From Thermoactinomyces vulgaris (GTDB lineage: Bacteria > Bacillota > Bacilli > Thermoactinomycetales > Thermoactinomycetaceae): a DNA stretch of 64,000 nt. The DNA lies in contig NZ_REFP01000007.1 in NCBI RefSeq assembly GCF_003688725.1, positions 354,900 through 418,899 on the forward strand, written 5' to 3'. Shown here one piece after another: positions 1 to 8,796 of this stretch (the stretch's first letter is position 1; every line of letters begins with the position of its first letter). The notes under the pieces are model-generated. The model worked only from the letters and a program-made list of their open reading frames with translations, searched no databases and was not told the DNA's origin. Position numbers and translations under genes: made by a program.

Positions 1-144
1 TTGTACGGCTGGATCATCTGGCAATGGACGCGCACCCGGTTGACCGGCCGGCGCCTGGCTTGGTGGAGTTCGCTTTCTTTTTTATCCATCTTGCTGAATT
101 ATTTCATTACCCGGACAGGTGTTTCCTTTCATCAATGGTTCTGA
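1..144 (+). CDS. hemX: HemX-like cytochrome c assembly family protein, C-terminal end
   Basis: Partial gene: only the last 47 codons lie in the window, ending with TGA at 142-144. The residues are rich in Trp, Leu and Arg. They form one probable membrane helix (SSLSFLSILLNYFI) followed by a short polar tail ending SFHQWF. That fits the C-terminus of the HemX/CcsA-type membrane protein, which in Bacillus sits between hemA and hemC and influences GluTR levels. The call rests mainly on position, since the next genes are the siroheme and haem genes in the usual order. The family cannot be confirmed from so short a piece. Confidence 0.6.
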   Translation: MYGWIIWQWTRTRLTGRRLAWWSSLSFLSILLNYFITRTGVSFHQWF

Positions 145-166
145 GAGCGGAAGGAGCACGACAAAG

Positions 167-898
167 ATGAGACAACCCTATGCCATGATGATTGATCTGA
201 GAGGAAAGCCCTGTTTGGTGGTGGGAGGAGGAAAAGTGGCCGGGCGCAAAGTGAAGACGTTGATCGATGCCGGGGCTCATGTCAAAGTGGTGAGTCCGGC
301 AATCACGCCCATGATCAAATATTGGGCGCTTTCCAGAAAAGTGGAATGGTTCGCCCGGCCTTACCAACAAGAGGATGGTGCAGGCCAATTTTTGGTGGTT
401 GCCGCCACCGATGATCCGGGTGTCAACCGGACTGTTTATTGTCATGCAAAGATGCGCGATCAATGGATTAACGTTGTTGATCAGCCCGGGCTTTGCAATT
501 TTACGATCCCTGCGGTATTGACACGGGGGAAACTGCAAATCGCCATTTCCACGCAAGGGGCAAGCCCGTCCGTGGCCAAGAAAATCCGCCGCGAACTGGA
601 AGATGCCTATGGCGAGGAATATGAGCTTTATTTGGACCTGGTGCAAGAGATGCGGCAGAAAATTCAAGTCCAAGTCACGGAGAAACGGATCCGGTACCAG
701 CTGTACAAAGAATTGGCATCGGACCGGTGGATTGAAGCTTGCCGCCGAAATCCGGACGGGGTTCACCGTGAAATGGCGGAATGGTTGGAAAACATGATTT
801 TAAGCGGAGCGAAGGAGAAAGGAGGGTCTGTGGCATGCGGACGCTTGTGGCAGGAACAAGACGAAGTGAGTTGGCACTTACACAAACCCATTGGGTGA
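167..898 (+). CDS. Precorrin-2 dehydrogenase / sirohydrochlorin ferrochelatase-like protein (siroheme branch)
   Basis: A 243-residue protein of the Met8/YlnF/CysG N-terminal type, which oxidises precorrin-2 with NAD to sirohydrochlorin and in some members inserts iron. The N-terminus has the Rossmann motif GGGKVAGRK (residues 20-28). It is followed by a TDDPGVNR segment and STQGASPSVAKKIRRELE, the family's conserved S-x-x-G-x-SP block. The start is ATG 167, preceded by AAGGAG at 151-156; an upstream in-frame ATG at 119 lies inside hemX. The C-terminal 20 residues are encoded in the 64 bases shared with hemC, so the two are probably translationally coupled. It supplies the siroheme side branch of the operon. 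Confidence 0.9.
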   Translation: MRQPYAMMIDLRGKPCLVVGGGKVAGRKVKTLIDAGAHVKVVSPAITPMIKYWALSRKVEWFARPYQQEDGAGQFLVVAATDDPGVNRTVYCHAKMRDQWINVVDQPGLCNFTIPAVLTRGKLQIAISTQGASPSVAKKIRRELEDAYGEEYELYLDLVQEMRQKIQVQVTEKRIRYQLYKELASDRWIEACRRNPDGVHREMAEWLENMILSGAKEKGGSVACGRLWQEQDEVSWHLHKPIG

Positions 899-1761
899 TG
901 GAACACTTGAAGGAATTGGAACCGGGATTGGATATCCGGGTGAAAAAAATTGTAACTAAAGGCGATCGCATTTTAAATGTCACCTTGTCCAAAGTGGGCG
1001 GCAAAGGATTGTTTGTAAAAGAAATTGAACAAGCTTTGTTGGATGGGAAAATTGATTTTGCCGTACACAGCATGAAAGACATGCCTTCTGAAATGCCTCC
1101 GGGATTGGTGATCGGGGCGGTTCCGGTAAGGGAAACACCGACAGATGCCCTGTTATCCATCGACGGAAGAACATTGGATGAACTCCCGTCCGGAGCGGTG
1201 GTGGGAACCAGCAGTTTGAGGCGCCAGGCGCAAATTCTGGCTTATCGTCCGGATTTGAAAGTGGAACCGGTGCGGGGCAATTTGCAAACGCGAATCCGCA
1301 AGATGCAAGAAGGCCAGTTTGATGCCATTATTTTGGCGACTTCCGGATTGAAAAGGATGGACTGGGAAAACAAAATTTGCCAGGAGTTAACCGCGGATGT
1401 CATGCTGCCGGCGGTCGGGCAAGGGGCTTTGGCTGTCCAGTGCCGTGCGGATGATGAAGAGCTTTTGTCTGTTTTACAGCGGTTAAATCATGAGGAAACG
1501 AACAAAGCCGTTTCTGCCGAACGGTCTTTTTTGCATGCTTTTCAAGGCGGATGCCATTTGCCGATTGCGGCTCATGCTGTATTGGATCAAGATGAAATTC
1601 ATTTGACCGGTCTGGTTGCCGATCCCGGGGGACAAGACGTGATCAAAAAAAGCATCCGTGGGAAAGATCCCGAAAAGCTCGGAAAAGATTTGGCGGCATC
1701 TTTAAAAGAAGAAGGGGCCGGTCGTCTGTTGGAAACCGTGCGGGAGGGGCTTAAGATATGA
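835..1761 (+). CDS. hemC: Porphobilinogen deaminase (hydroxymethylbilane synthase)
   Basis: HemC condenses four porphobilinogen molecules into hydroxymethylbilane in the cytosol. The 308-residue product starts RTLVAGTRRSELALTQT, carries the GTSSLRRQAQ substrate-binding segment and has the cofactor cysteine in FQGGCHLP (Cys about 240), which holds the dipyrromethane primer. ATG 835 is chosen because the family begins here and a GGAGGG lies just upstream. The start lies inside the preceding siroheme gene, giving a 64-base overlap. The stop overlaps the next gene (ATGA), so hemC and cobA-hemD are coupled. Confidence 0.97.
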   Translation: MRTLVAGTRRSELALTQTHWVMEHLKELEPGLDIRVKKIVTKGDRILNVTLSKVGGKGLFVKEIEQALLDGKIDFAVHSMKDMPSEMPPGLVIGAVPVRETPTDALLSIDGRTLDELPSGAVVGTSSLRRQAQILAYRPDLKVEPVRGNLQTRIRKMQEGQFDAIILATSGLKRMDWENKICQELTADVMLPAVGQGALAVQCRADDEELLSVLQRLNHEETNKAVSAERSFLHAFQGGCHLPIAAHAVLDQDEIHLTGLVADPGGQDVIKKSIRGKDPEKLGKDLAASLKEEGAGRLLETVREGLKI

Positions 1762-3275
1762 CCGGTATGGTTTATCTGGTTGGAGCGGGTCCCTGGGATC
1801 CGGGCCTGATCACCGTCAAGGGATTAAAGGCGCTGAAAAAAGCGGATGTGATCATTTATGACCGGTTGGCCAACCCCCAGCTTTTGAATCATGCAAAAGA
1901 GAATGTCGAACGGATTTATGTGGGAAAATCATCCGACCATCATACACACACCCAGGAAGAGATCAATGATCTGCTGGTTGAAAAGGCCAAACAAGGATTG
2001 ACGGTGGTCCGGCTGAAAGGCGGGGATCCTTTTGTTTTCGGACGCGGTGGGGAAGAGGCCGAACGTTGCGTGGAAGAAGGCATTCCTTTTGAAGTGATCC
2101 CCGGCATCACCTCTGCCATTGCCGTTCCGGCTTATGCAGGGATTCCGGTCACCCATCGGGATATGAATGCATCGTTTTCGGTAGTCACCGGGTATGAACG
2201 GAAAGAAAAAAATGAACCCTCCGTTTCTTTTGCTTCCCTGGCCAAAGCAACCGAAACCCAGGTTTTTTTGATGGGGGTCAAAAATCTTCCCTATATCGTT
2301 GAACGGTTGAGAAAATACGGAAGATCCGGCGATACGCCGGTGGCTTTGATCCGTTGGGGAACCAAAATGGAACAGGAAACTTTGACCGGCACGCTGGAGG
2401 ATATTGTTGAAAAGGCGGAAGAACGAAAATTCCGCCCGCCGGCGGTGATTGTGGTCGGGGAAGTGGTCCGCCTGCGTGAAAAGCTGGCATGGTTTGAACA
2501 AAAACCATTGTTTGGCAAACGGGTTTTAGTTACCCGGGCGCGTGAGCAAAGCCAAAGCTTGTCGGAGAAGATTCATGAATTGGGAGGAGAATCGCTGGAG
2601 TTTCCGGTGATCAAAATCACCCGTCCGAAACGCCAGGCATTTCTCGATCAGTCCCTCCGCCACCTTCATGAGTATGATTGGATTATCTTTACCAGTGTCA
2701 ACGGGGTGAAATTTTTCTTTTCGCGACTGCGCGAGTTAAAGATCGATATCCGTCAAATGGGCAAAGCGAAGATCGCCGCCATCGGCCCGAAAACGGCAGA
2801 AGCCTTGTGGGAAAAAGGGTTGCTCGTTGACGTGATTCCCGAAGAATACCAGGCGGAAGGGTTGATTGAAAGTCTTCGCCACCAAGTCAAAGCGGGAGAA
2901 AAAATCTTATTGCCCCGTGCCAACATCGCCCGCAAAATTTTAGCGGTCAAGCTGGCTGAGATGGGTTGTGAAGTGACCGATGCCGATGCATATGACACGG
3001 AGACAGAAACTGGAAATGTGAGTGAAATCGTTGAGGGGTTACGGGAAGGAACGATTCATGTGATTACTTTCACAAGTCCTTCCACGGTCCGGAACTTTGT
3101 CCGGTCCCTGCAAACGGTGGAAAAAGATGTGCCTTCATTACTAAAAGGGGTGCACATTGTCTGCATCGGCCCGATTACGGCTCAAACGGCCGGGGAATTG
3201 GGATTGAAAGTGGACGGCATTGCCAAAGAGTACACCATTGAAGGATTGGTGGAAGTATTGAAGCAGTTGCCATAA
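1758..3275 (+). CDS. cobA-hemD: Fused uroporphyrinogen-III C-methyltransferase / uroporphyrinogen-III synthase (CobA-HemD)
   Basis: A 505-residue two-domain enzyme. Residues 1-245 are a SUMT methyltransferase that uses SAM to make precorrin-2; visible blocks are [19 protein letters not shown] and [20 protein letters not shown]. Residues about 255-505 are a HemD-type synthase ([38 protein letters not shown]) that closes hydroxymethylbilane to uroporphyrinogen III. One protein therefore makes the branch-point metabolite and commits part of it to siroheme. An oddity is the first glycine-rich loop, which reads GAGPWDP, with Trp13 where I expect Gly (GPGDP). ATG 1758 overlaps the hemC stop by four bases. 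Confidence 0.94.
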   Translation: MTGMVYLVGAGPWDPGLITVKGLKALKKADVIIYDRLANPQLLNHAKENVERIYVGKSSDHHTHTQEEINDLLVEKAKQGLTVVRLKGGDPFVFGRGGEEAERCVEEGIPFEVIPGITSAIAVPAYAGIPVTHRDMNASFSVVTGYERKEKNEPSVSFASLAKATETQVFLMGVKNLPYIVERLRKYGRSGDTPVALIRWGTKMEQETLTGTLEDIVEKAEERKFRPPAVIVVGEVVRLREKLAWFEQKPLFGKRVLVTRAREQSQSLSEKIHELGGESLEFPVIKITRPKRQAFLDQSLRHLHEYDWIIFTSVNGVKFFFSRLRELKIDIRQMGKAKIAAIGPKTAEALWEKGLLVDVIPEEYQAEGLIESLRHQVKAGEKILLPRANIARKILAVKLAEMGCEVTDADAYDTETETGNVSEIVEGLREGTIHVITFTSPSTVRNFVRSLQTVEKDVPSLLKGVHIVCIGPITAQTAGELGLKVDGIAKEYTIEGLVEVLKQLP

Positions 3276-3300
3276 GGTTGTTAGAAGGAGGATGAAATCA

Positions 3301-4272
3301 GTGGCTTCATTTATTCGTCATCGCCGTTTGCGCATGAATGAAAACATCCGGTCTCTGGTGAGAGAAACACATTTAAAAATCGATGATTTGATTTATCCGT
3401 TTTTTGTTATCGAAGGAACGGGGATCAAACAGGAAGTCCCCTCCATGCCGGGCGTTTATCAATATTCTTTGGACCGTCTTCACGAGGAAATGGATGAAGT
3501 GGTGAAACTTGGAATCCGTTCGGTTTTGGTTTTTGGCATTCCGGCACATAAGGATGAATGCGGATCTCAAGCTGATGATGAGCACGGGATTGTCCAGGAA
3601 GCGATCCGGTATCTGAAAAAAGAATACCCGTCCCTGTATGTGATTGCAGATACCTGCTTGTGTGAATATACTTCCCACGGCCATTGCGGAGTGGTGGAAA
3701 ACGGGCAGGTGCTAAACGATCCGTCCCTGGAACGGTTGGTTTCCACGGCCGTTTCGCAAGCCGAGGCGGGAGCGGATATGATTGCTCCTTCCAATATGAT
3801 GGACGGGTTTGTTTATGCCATTCGTGAAGGGCTGGACAAAGCCGGATTTGAAAACGTGCCAATCATGTCCTATGCCGTCAAGTATGCTTCCGGTTACTAC
3901 GGACCGTTCCGTGATGCGGCACAATCGGCTCCGGGATTCGGGGACCGGCGTTCTTACCAGATGGATCCGGCCAATATTCGGGAAGCCATGCGTGAAGCCG
4001 CATCCGACGTGGCAGAAGGCGCCGATCTGCTCATTGTAAAACCGGGATTGGCTTATTTGGATGTGCTGCAACGGGTTCGTGAACGTTTTGATCTGCCGGT
4101 GGTGGCTTATAATGTAAGCGGGGAGTATTCCATGGTCAAAGCGGCGGCCATCAACGGTTGGATCAATGAAAAAGAAGTGGTGATGGAAAGCATGCTGGCA
4201 TTTAAACGTGCCGGTGCGGATTTGATCATTACTTATCATGCCAAAGATTTGGCCCGTTGGCTGAAAGAATGA
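3301..4272 (+). CDS. hemB: Delta-aminolevulinic acid dehydratase (porphobilinogen synthase)
   Basis: HemB joins two 5-aminolevulinate molecules into porphobilinogen. The 323-residue product has the zinc cluster region [14 protein letters not shown], the [18 protein letters not shown] segment with the first active-site lysine, and [12 protein letters not shown] with the Schiff-base lysine. An AAGGAGG at 3285-3291 directly abuts an ATG at 3292 with no spacing. GTG 3301 sits at the ideal 9-base distance and gives the normal family N-terminus ([10 protein letters not shown]), so GTG 3301 is preferred. It lies 25 bases after cobA-hemD and is clearly in the same operon. Confidence 0.95.
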   Translation: MASFIRHRRLRMNENIRSLVRETHLKIDDLIYPFFVIEGTGIKQEVPSMPGVYQYSLDRLHEEMDEVVKLGIRSVLVFGIPAHKDECGSQADDEHGIVQEAIRYLKKEYPSLYVIADTCLCEYTSHGHCGVVENGQVLNDPSLERLVSTAVSQAEAGADMIAPSNMMDGFVYAIREGLDKAGFENVPIMSYAVKYASGYYGPFRDAAQSAPGFGDRRSYQMDPANIREAMREAASDVAEGADLLIVKPGLAYLDVLQRVRERFDLPVVAYNVSGEYSMVKAAAINGWINEKEVVMESMLAFKRAGADLIITYHAKDLARWLKE

Positions 4273-4291
4273 TTTTTCGCATGCCGGGTTT

Positions 4292-4318
4292 CAACCAGCC
4301 GGTCCATCCGGCTGGTTG
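4292..4318. terminator. Strong hairpin after hemB
   Basis: Perfect 11-bp arms (CAACCAGCCGG at 4292-4302, CCGGCTGGTTG at 4308-4318) around a 5-base loop. It is followed by ATTTGCC rather than a T-run, so it may be a weak terminator, a pause or an mRNA end-stabilising stem rather than a full intrinsic terminator. Confidence 0.5.
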
Positions 4319-4320
4319 AT

Positions 4321-4348
4321 TTGCCGGATGCGGGTTTTGCGTTACAAT
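4321..4348 (+). promoter_or_regulatory. Candidate sigma-A promoter for hemL
   Basis: TTGCCG (4321-4326), a 16-base spacer and TACAAT (4343-4348), lying between the hemB hairpin and the hemL start. It would let hemL be transcribed apart from the upstream genes. Confidence 0.45.
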
Positions 4349-4401
4349 ACAGACAGCGCTTTTACATATCGCTCAAGAACATGAAAAAAGGTGGGTCCGT
4401 T

Positions 4402-5694
4402 ATGCGTCTTTCTTTTGAACGATCCGTTGCCGATTACCAGGAAGCGGTGAAAGTGATCCCAGGCGGTGTCAACAGCCCGGTTCGCGCTTTTAAATCGGTG
4501 GATATGAACCCGATTTTTATTGAACAAGGGCAAGGTTCCGTGGTGACGGATGTCGACGGGAACCGGTACATCGACTATATTTGTTCCTGGGGGCCGCTCA
4601 TCTTGGGACATGCCCATCCCGATGTTGTCAGGAAAGTGAAAGAAACGGCAGAAAAAGGAACCAGTTTCGGGGCGCCGACGGAACTGGAAACGAAAATGGC
4701 CAAGATGGTTACCGAGCGGATGCCTTCCGTGGATATCGTGCGCATGGTCAATTCCGGAACCGAAGCCACGATGAGCGCCATCCGCTTGGCACGCGCTTAT
4801 ACCAAAAGGACGAAAATCTTGAAGTTTGAAGGAAGTTATCACGGGCACTCGGACAGTTTGTTGATTAAAGCAGGTTCCGGGGTGGCCACGCTCGGGCTTC
4901 CGGACAGCCCCGGTGTTCCGATGGATTTGGCCCAATCGACGTTAACCGTTCCGTATAATGATTTGGACAGTGTCCGGCTGGCTTTTGAAAAATTCGGCGA
5001 AGAGATTGCCGCGGTGATTGTCGAACCGGTTGCGGGCAATATGGGCGTGGTTCCGCCTCAGCCCGGCTTTTTGGAAGGAATCCGGGAAATCACCGAACAA
5101 TATGGAACCGTCCTGATTTTTGACGAAGTGATGACCGGCTTCCGCGTGGATTATTACTCCGCCCAAGGGCGTTATAACGTCATGCCCGATCTGACCACCA
5201 TGGGGAAAGTGATCGGCGGCGGTTTGCCGGTGGGGGCTTTCGGCGGCAAACGCGAGATCATGGAGATGATTGCTCCGGTCGGCCCGGTTTACCAAGCCGG
5301 CACTTTGTCCGGAAACCCGTTGGCCATGGCAGCCGGTACGGCCACCTTGGAAGCCATGACCCCGCAAGCTTATGAGGAGCTGGAGAAGAAAGGGGCCATG
5401 TTGGAAGAAGGAATGAAACAAAATGCTGAAGAAGCCGGCGTGCCGCATCATATCAACCGGGTCGGTTCCATGGTTTGTCTCTTCTTTACCGATGAAAAAG
5501 TGACCAGCTATGAACAGGCCAAATCGTCCGATACCGGTTTGTTTGCTTCGTACTACAAAAACATGCTGGAAGAAGGGATTTTGTTGGCGCCTTCCCAATT
5601 CGAGGGCATGTTTGTCTCGATGGCCCACAGCGAATCGGACATTGAGCGCACCATCGAAGCAAACCGGCGTGCACTGAAAAAACTGTCCAAATGA
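4402..5694 (+). CDS. hemL: Glutamate-1-semialdehyde 2,1-aminomutase
   Basis: HemL converts glutamate-1-semialdehyde to 5-aminolevulinate with PLP, completing the C5 route begun by HemA upstream of the window. The 430-residue protein starts [14 protein letters not shown] and has [12 protein letters not shown]. The PLP-binding lysine lies in [18 protein letters not shown] (Lys about 269) and the cofactor-aspartate motif in [14 protein letters not shown] 4402 is preferred over ATG 4381 because AAAGGTGGG precedes it at a good distance and the family begins here. It is the last haem gene and is followed by a terminator. Confidence 0.96.
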   Translation: MRLSFERSVADYQEAVKVIPGGVNSPVRAFKSVDMNPIFIEQGQGSVVTDVDGNRYIDYICSWGPLILGHAHPDVVRKVKETAEKGTSFGAPTELETKMAKMVTERMPSVDIVRMVNSGTEATMSAIRLARAYTKRTKILKFEGSYHGHSDSLLIKAGSGVATLGLPDSPGVPMDLAQSTLTVPYNDLDSVRLAFEKFGEEIAAVIVEPVAGNMGVVPPQPGFLEGIREITEQYGTVLIFDEVMTGFRVDYYSAQGRYNVMPDLTTMGKVIGGGLPVGAFGGKREIMEMIAPVGPVYQAGTLSGNPLAMAAGTATLEAMTPQAYEELEKKGAMLEEGMKQNAEEAGVPHHINRVGSMVCLFFTDEKVTSYEQAKSSDTGLFASYYKNMLEEGILLAPSQFEGMFVSMAHSESDIERTIEANRRALKKLSK

Positions 5695-5704
5695 ATATGA
5701 TCCC

Positions 5705-5740
5705 AAGGCTGCCGGAATGAGGCCGGCAGCCTTTGTTTTT
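5705..5740 (+). terminator. Intrinsic terminator of hemL
   Basis: AAGGCTGCCGG at 5705-5715 pairs with CCGGCAGCCTT at 5723-5733 and is followed by TTGTTTTT. Confidence 0.85.
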
Positions 5741-5760
5741 GAAAAAACATTGAACCGTGA

Positions 5761-5806
5761 AGAGACGGCAGTTGCAGAAGAATTGACGTCTCTTTTTTTG
5801 TTTTTT
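5761..5806 (+). terminator. Possible second terminator
   Basis: AGAGACG (5761-5767) and CGTCTCT (5787-5793) flank a 19-base loop and are followed by a long T-run. The loop is long, so this may be only a backup terminator. Confidence 0.45.
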
Positions 5807-5869
5807 CAACCTCCTGTCCAAAAGAACCGGTTATAACCGGAAAGGAATTGCATATAGTTTACTAATATC

Positions 5870-5899
5870 CCAAACGACGGGTACTGTGATGTCGTTTGG
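5870..5899 (+). repeat. Inverted repeat in the spoVID leader
   Basis: CCAAACGAC at 5870-5878 and GTCGTTTGG at 5891-5899 are perfect 9-bp arms around a 12-base loop. The stem ends about 18 bases before the spoVID Shine-Dalgarno. There is no T-run, so it is not a terminator. A further perfect 14-bp palindrome lies at 5827-5840. Confidence 0.6.
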
Positions 5900-5929
5900 T
5901 GAAGAAAATCCTCAAAAGGAGGGAATCAA

Positions 5930-7159
5930 ATGGAAGATCAATTCACTCAGCTTCGCTTCGACATTTCGGAGAAGGTGCGTTTACATCCGCAACAACCGGG
6001 AATCGATACCCTCCTGGAACTGGACTTATATCCGGACGTAGAGATAAAAGACGAGGGTCAACATTTAAAAATCCAAGGTTATTTGCGTTTAAACGGCGTT
6101 TATGTAGGGGAAGAACAAACCGCTGAAGAGGAAAGCGGGGCCTTACATAACGGGAGAGTGGAGGAAGAAACCAATGAACTGGCTTATGTGATTCCGGTGG
6201 AAATCACGCTTCCTGCCGACAGAGCAGAGCAGTCCCGGATTTCCGCGGAAGTGGAGACATTTGATTATGAAGTCCTGTCTCCATTTGAATTGAAGATTGA
6301 AGCGATTTTAATGATTGACGGTTTGCTTCCCGAAAGCAGCCATGAGGAAGAAGAGCAAAGCGGGGAAAATGTGCAAAAATATCCGGTTTTCTCCGGATCG
6401 ACGGCTCAACCTTTAACCATTGCCGGGGAAGACGGGAACAAGGAGGCGGCAGAGAAAGAGGAGGATCCTTCGGAGGCTGTTGCACAGCGGCAAGCACAGG
6501 AAGAGGAACCGGCCCGTGAAACCGGCGAAAGAAAGGCTGAGGATGTAAGAGAAGAAAAAGCCAAGGAGGAAGTAAAGGAGACGAAAGAAGTTTCGGAACC
6601 GGCTTTGCACGAGCTGGCACAACCGGAAAAAGAACCGGAAGAGAAAGAAAGCAAAGAGGTTGTACAGGAAATTAAACTGTCACCCAAAGATTTCTGGTAT
6701 GAAAGACAAAAATCCAAGCAAATGGAATTGAAACCGGAGGAAGATTTGATCCCCGCCGAAACAGCGGAAGAGGAACACCCTGTCCAAGAGAAGGTGGAGG
6801 TGCCGAAACAGGAAGATGACACACCGGAACCGGTTCTTGCCGAAGAGGAAGGCACTGTAGAAGAGGAAGGCACTACGGAAGATTCTGCTGACGGGGAAGA
6901 AAGGGATGAATCTGGTGAAGCCCGGAGCAAGGCCGAGTGGATCCGCTGGTTGGTTCATGGAAAGGAAGAACATTTTGTTCCGATCAAAATGGTGATCGTG
7001 CAAGAAGATGAGACCATTGACCAGGTGGCTGGCAAGTATGAGGTGTCTGCCGACGAGATTGTGAATAAAAACCGGTTGACAACGGACCGGCTGGAGCCCG
7101 GGCAAATCTTGCAAGTCCCCGTAAAACCGACCGAATCGCACGAAAAAAGGGAAGCTTAG
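5930..7159 (+). CDS. spoVID: Spore coat/encasement protein SpoVID with C-terminal LysM domain
   Basis: A 409-residue morphogenetic protein that, by homology, acts in the mother cell to wrap coat proteins around the forespore. Residues about 5-60 (QLRFDISEKVRLHP, LLELDLYPDVEI) match the SpoVID N-terminal region. The middle third is a long, very acidic Glu/Lys-rich segment of low complexity. Residues about 348-397 form a LysM domain (VIVQEDETIDQVAGKYEVS, LEPGQILQVP). ATG 5930 follows AAAGGAGGG. Its place directly after hemL and before ysxE is as in B. subtilis. A possible sigma-E -10 (CATATAGT, 5851-5858) lies upstream, but its -35 is poor. Confidence 0.93.
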   Translation: MEDQFTQLRFDISEKVRLHPQQPGIDTLLELDLYPDVEIKDEGQHLKIQGYLRLNGVYVGEEQTAEEESGALHNGRVEEETNELAYVIPVEITLPADRAEQSRISAEVETFDYEVLSPFELKIEAILMIDGLLPESSHEEEEQSGENVQKYPVFSGSTAQPLTIAGEDGNKEAAEKEEDPSEAVAQRQAQEEEPARETGERKAEDVREEKAKEEVKETKEVSEPALHELAQPEKEPEEKESKEVVQEIKLSPKDFWYERQKSKQMELKPEEDLIPAETAEEEHPVQEKVEVPKQEDDTPEPVLAEEEGTVEEEGTTEDSADGEERDESGEARSKAEWIRWLVHGKEEHFVPIKMVIVQEDETIDQVAGKYEVSADEIVNKNRLTTDRLEPGQILQVPVKPTESHEKREA

Positions 7160-7170
7160 TGCCGGAAAAA

Positions 7171-7210
7171 ACAAGAAAACCCGAAAAGCCCGGGAAATTC
7201 ATTTTCTTGT
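7171..7210. repeat. Inverted repeat between spoVID and ysxE
   Basis: ACAAGAAAA at 7171-7179 and TTTTCTTGT at 7202-7210 are perfect 9-bp arms around a 22-base interior. No T-run follows. It could be an RNA stem between two co-transcribed genes. Confidence 0.4.
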
Positions 7211-7274
7211 GCCGATGAAGAATTTCCAAACCGGTTTTCGGTATTCGTTTGGAGTGGGGAGAGGAGGATGTGGA

Positions 7275-8294
7275 TTGGATTTCACCCGTAATGATGAATG
7301 GAAAATGGCTTGTGACCAGTATGGTTGGCAACCGGTCCGGGTGGAAGGAGACGGGCGGGTCTTCAAAGTGACGTTGCCGGACCGGGAATTGGGGCTGAAA
7401 AGATCGGGGGCCTCATATGAAAAATTGATGCTGCTTCACCGGATTTTGGAAAAAATGAACCATCAGGGGTTTGTGCACACGTTGCCTTGGGAGTTGACCC
7501 CGGAAGGTGAGCCCGTCGTACGCACCCGTACAAGCTGTTGGTATGCGGTTCCGTGGAAAGAAAAAGGGGCGGACGAAGTATCCGCACAGGATGTGGTCAT
7601 GGGATTGGCGCATTTGCATCGCTTTTCGGAGCCGGTCTTGAAAGATTATCCGGAATTGGCGGGAAAAACGGACGAACGGTTGATCGACGAGTGGGAGGAG
7701 AAACGGCGGGATTTGAAAAGTTACCAGGAACAAATCCGCGCAAGGGAATTTCCGTCCCCCTTTGATCAGTCGGCAGAGCAAATCTTCAAACAGCTGGACC
7801 AATCGCTCTCGTTTGCGATCCGGGGCATGAAGCGCTATCTGGAATCGGAAGATGGTGCTCCCCCGCGTTACGCCCTTTGCCACATCCGCATTCATCCAAG
7901 CAACATTGTCGCGGATCAAGAAAACTTTTATTTTATTGATTTTGACCATGCCGGGGTGGATTCGCCGGTGCGTGACCTGGCACTGGCGGTGGAACGCCTC
8001 AGTGATCCGTCCGATCCGAAAAATTCGCCTTCGGCACTGATTCAGGCCTATGAAGAGATTTGCCCCCTCCGGCCCAAGGAAAAAAAGCTGCTCGGATTAT
8101 ATTTGTCCTATCCGGAACGGCTTCTAAAGACTCTCCGGATTTATTATCATGATCCCAAGCTTTTAAATGATGAGCCCGAAGCAGTTTCACGCTTGGAAAA
8201 AGAGATGGCCCGGTATGAAAAAAACAAGGTTTTGGTTCGCCGGTTGTGGACGAACAGAAAAAAAGGAAAGGCAAATAAAGAAATACGCAGATAA
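7275..8294 (+). CDS. ysxE: CotS-family spore coat protein (YsxE-like, kinase fold)
   Basis: A 339-residue protein of the CotS/YsxE/YutH group, which has an aminoglycoside-phosphotransferase/choline-kinase fold. It has an N-terminal lobe with GRVFKVTLPDRELGLKR. The catalytic-loop region is CHIRIHPSNIVADQENFYFIDFDHA, where His-x-x-x-Asn and the D-F-D metal motif are recognisable; the usual HxD aspartate is replaced (HIRIHPSN). TTG 7275 is preferred because GAGGAGG at 7261-7267 precedes it by seven bases and the family starts close to the YGW segment; the first upstream in-frame start (ATG 7209) has no good Shine-Dalgarno. As in B. subtilis it follows spoVID, suggesting joint mother-cell expression in coat assembly. 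The substrate is unknown. Confidence 0.87.
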   Translation: MDFTRNDEWKMACDQYGWQPVRVEGDGRVFKVTLPDRELGLKRSGASYEKLMLLHRILEKMNHQGFVHTLPWELTPEGEPVVRTRTSCWYAVPWKEKGADEVSAQDVVMGLAHLHRFSEPVLKDYPELAGKTDERLIDEWEEKRRDLKSYQEQIRAREFPSPFDQSAEQIFKQLDQSLSFAIRGMKRYLESEDGAPPRYALCHIRIHPSNIVADQENFYFIDFDHAGVDSPVRDLALAVERLSDPSDPKNSPSALIQAYEEICPLRPKEKKLLGLYLSYPERLLKTLRIYYHDPKLLNDEPEAVSRLEKEMARYEKNKVLVRRLWTNRKKGKANKEIRR

Positions 8295-8307
8295 ACGAAG
8301 AATAAAT

Positions 8308-8334
8308 CCGGGATCTCCCGGTTTTTTGTTTTTT
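8308..8334 (+). terminator. Intrinsic terminator of spoVID-ysxE
   Basis: Palindrome CCGGGATCTCCCGG (8308-8321) followed directly by TTTTTTGTTTTTT. Confidence 0.85.
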
Positions 8335-8530
8335 GTCACTATTCAAGCGCTCTTTTGATGATAAACTTATTATCAGTCATTTGCATCTCATGGAAGACCG
8401 ATTTAAGATACAATCGTTTAAAAGCGAAGGAATTTGTTTCGGATGCTGGACAGATACGTACAAAATGTGGAGAATAGGAATATGTTACAATGAAAAGACT
8501 TCGGATGCTGACAGGAAGGGGTTTATTCAC

Positions 8531-8692
8531 TTGAGAGCAGTTAAAATGATCGTGAAAAAAACTTACAAAGGTGTGTTGTTCTTAACTTTTCTCAGTATCC
8601 TGTTGTTGTGCACAGTGTTGCTTTTGGCTTTTTTGGCTGATCCCCAGGCGATGTATGAATTTATTAAACAAACGTTTGGCGTCCGTTCATAA
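8531..8692 (+). CDS. Small single-pass membrane protein, unknown function
   Basis: A 53-residue protein starting at TTG 8531, with GGAAGGGG at 8514-8521 nine bases upstream. It has a basic N-terminus (KMIVKKTYK), one hydrophobic helix at about residues 14-36 and a short polar tail ending FIKQTFGVRS. The frame stays open upstream to 8333, but that part has no ribosome site and unlike composition, so it is left out. A TACAAT at about 8486 could be a -10. It stands alone between two terminators and I do not recognise the family. ATG 8546 is a possible alternative start. Confidence 0.5.
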   Translation: MRAVKMIVKKTYKGVLFLTFLSILLLCTVLLLAFLADPQAMYEFIKQTFGVRS

Positions 8693-8719
8693 AAGGGAAT
8701 CATGGATTTGTCTTTTTGA

Positions 8720-8744
8720 AACGGCGATATCGCCGTTTTTTATT
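8720..8744 (+). terminator. Intrinsic terminator
   Basis: Perfect 18-bp palindrome AACGGCGATATCGCCGTT (8720-8737) followed by TTTTATT. It ends the small membrane protein transcript before the valS promoter. Confidence 0.8.
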
Positions 8745-8759
8745 CAAATGGGGTATAGT

Positions 8760-8791
8760 TTGACGCAAAGTTGGAAAACGTGTAATATAAT
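8760..8791 (+). promoter_or_regulatory. Promoter of the valS T-box transcript
   Basis: TTGACG at 8760-8765 is followed after 17 bases by TAATAT (8783-8788), which overlaps a TATAAT at 8786-8791. Transcription would begin close to 8797, just at the T-box leader. Confidence 0.65.
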
Positions 8792-8796
8792 AGTCA

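Noticed and set aside
6406-6930. Serine-rich 174-codon minus-strand frame
   Set aside because: It mirrors the Glu/Lys-rich repeat-like middle of spoVID; low-complexity codons leave the opposite frame open.
8333-8530. Upstream part of the small membrane protein frame
   Set aside because: No ribosome site at 8333, which lies in the ysxE terminator T-run; a TTG with a good site lies at 8531.
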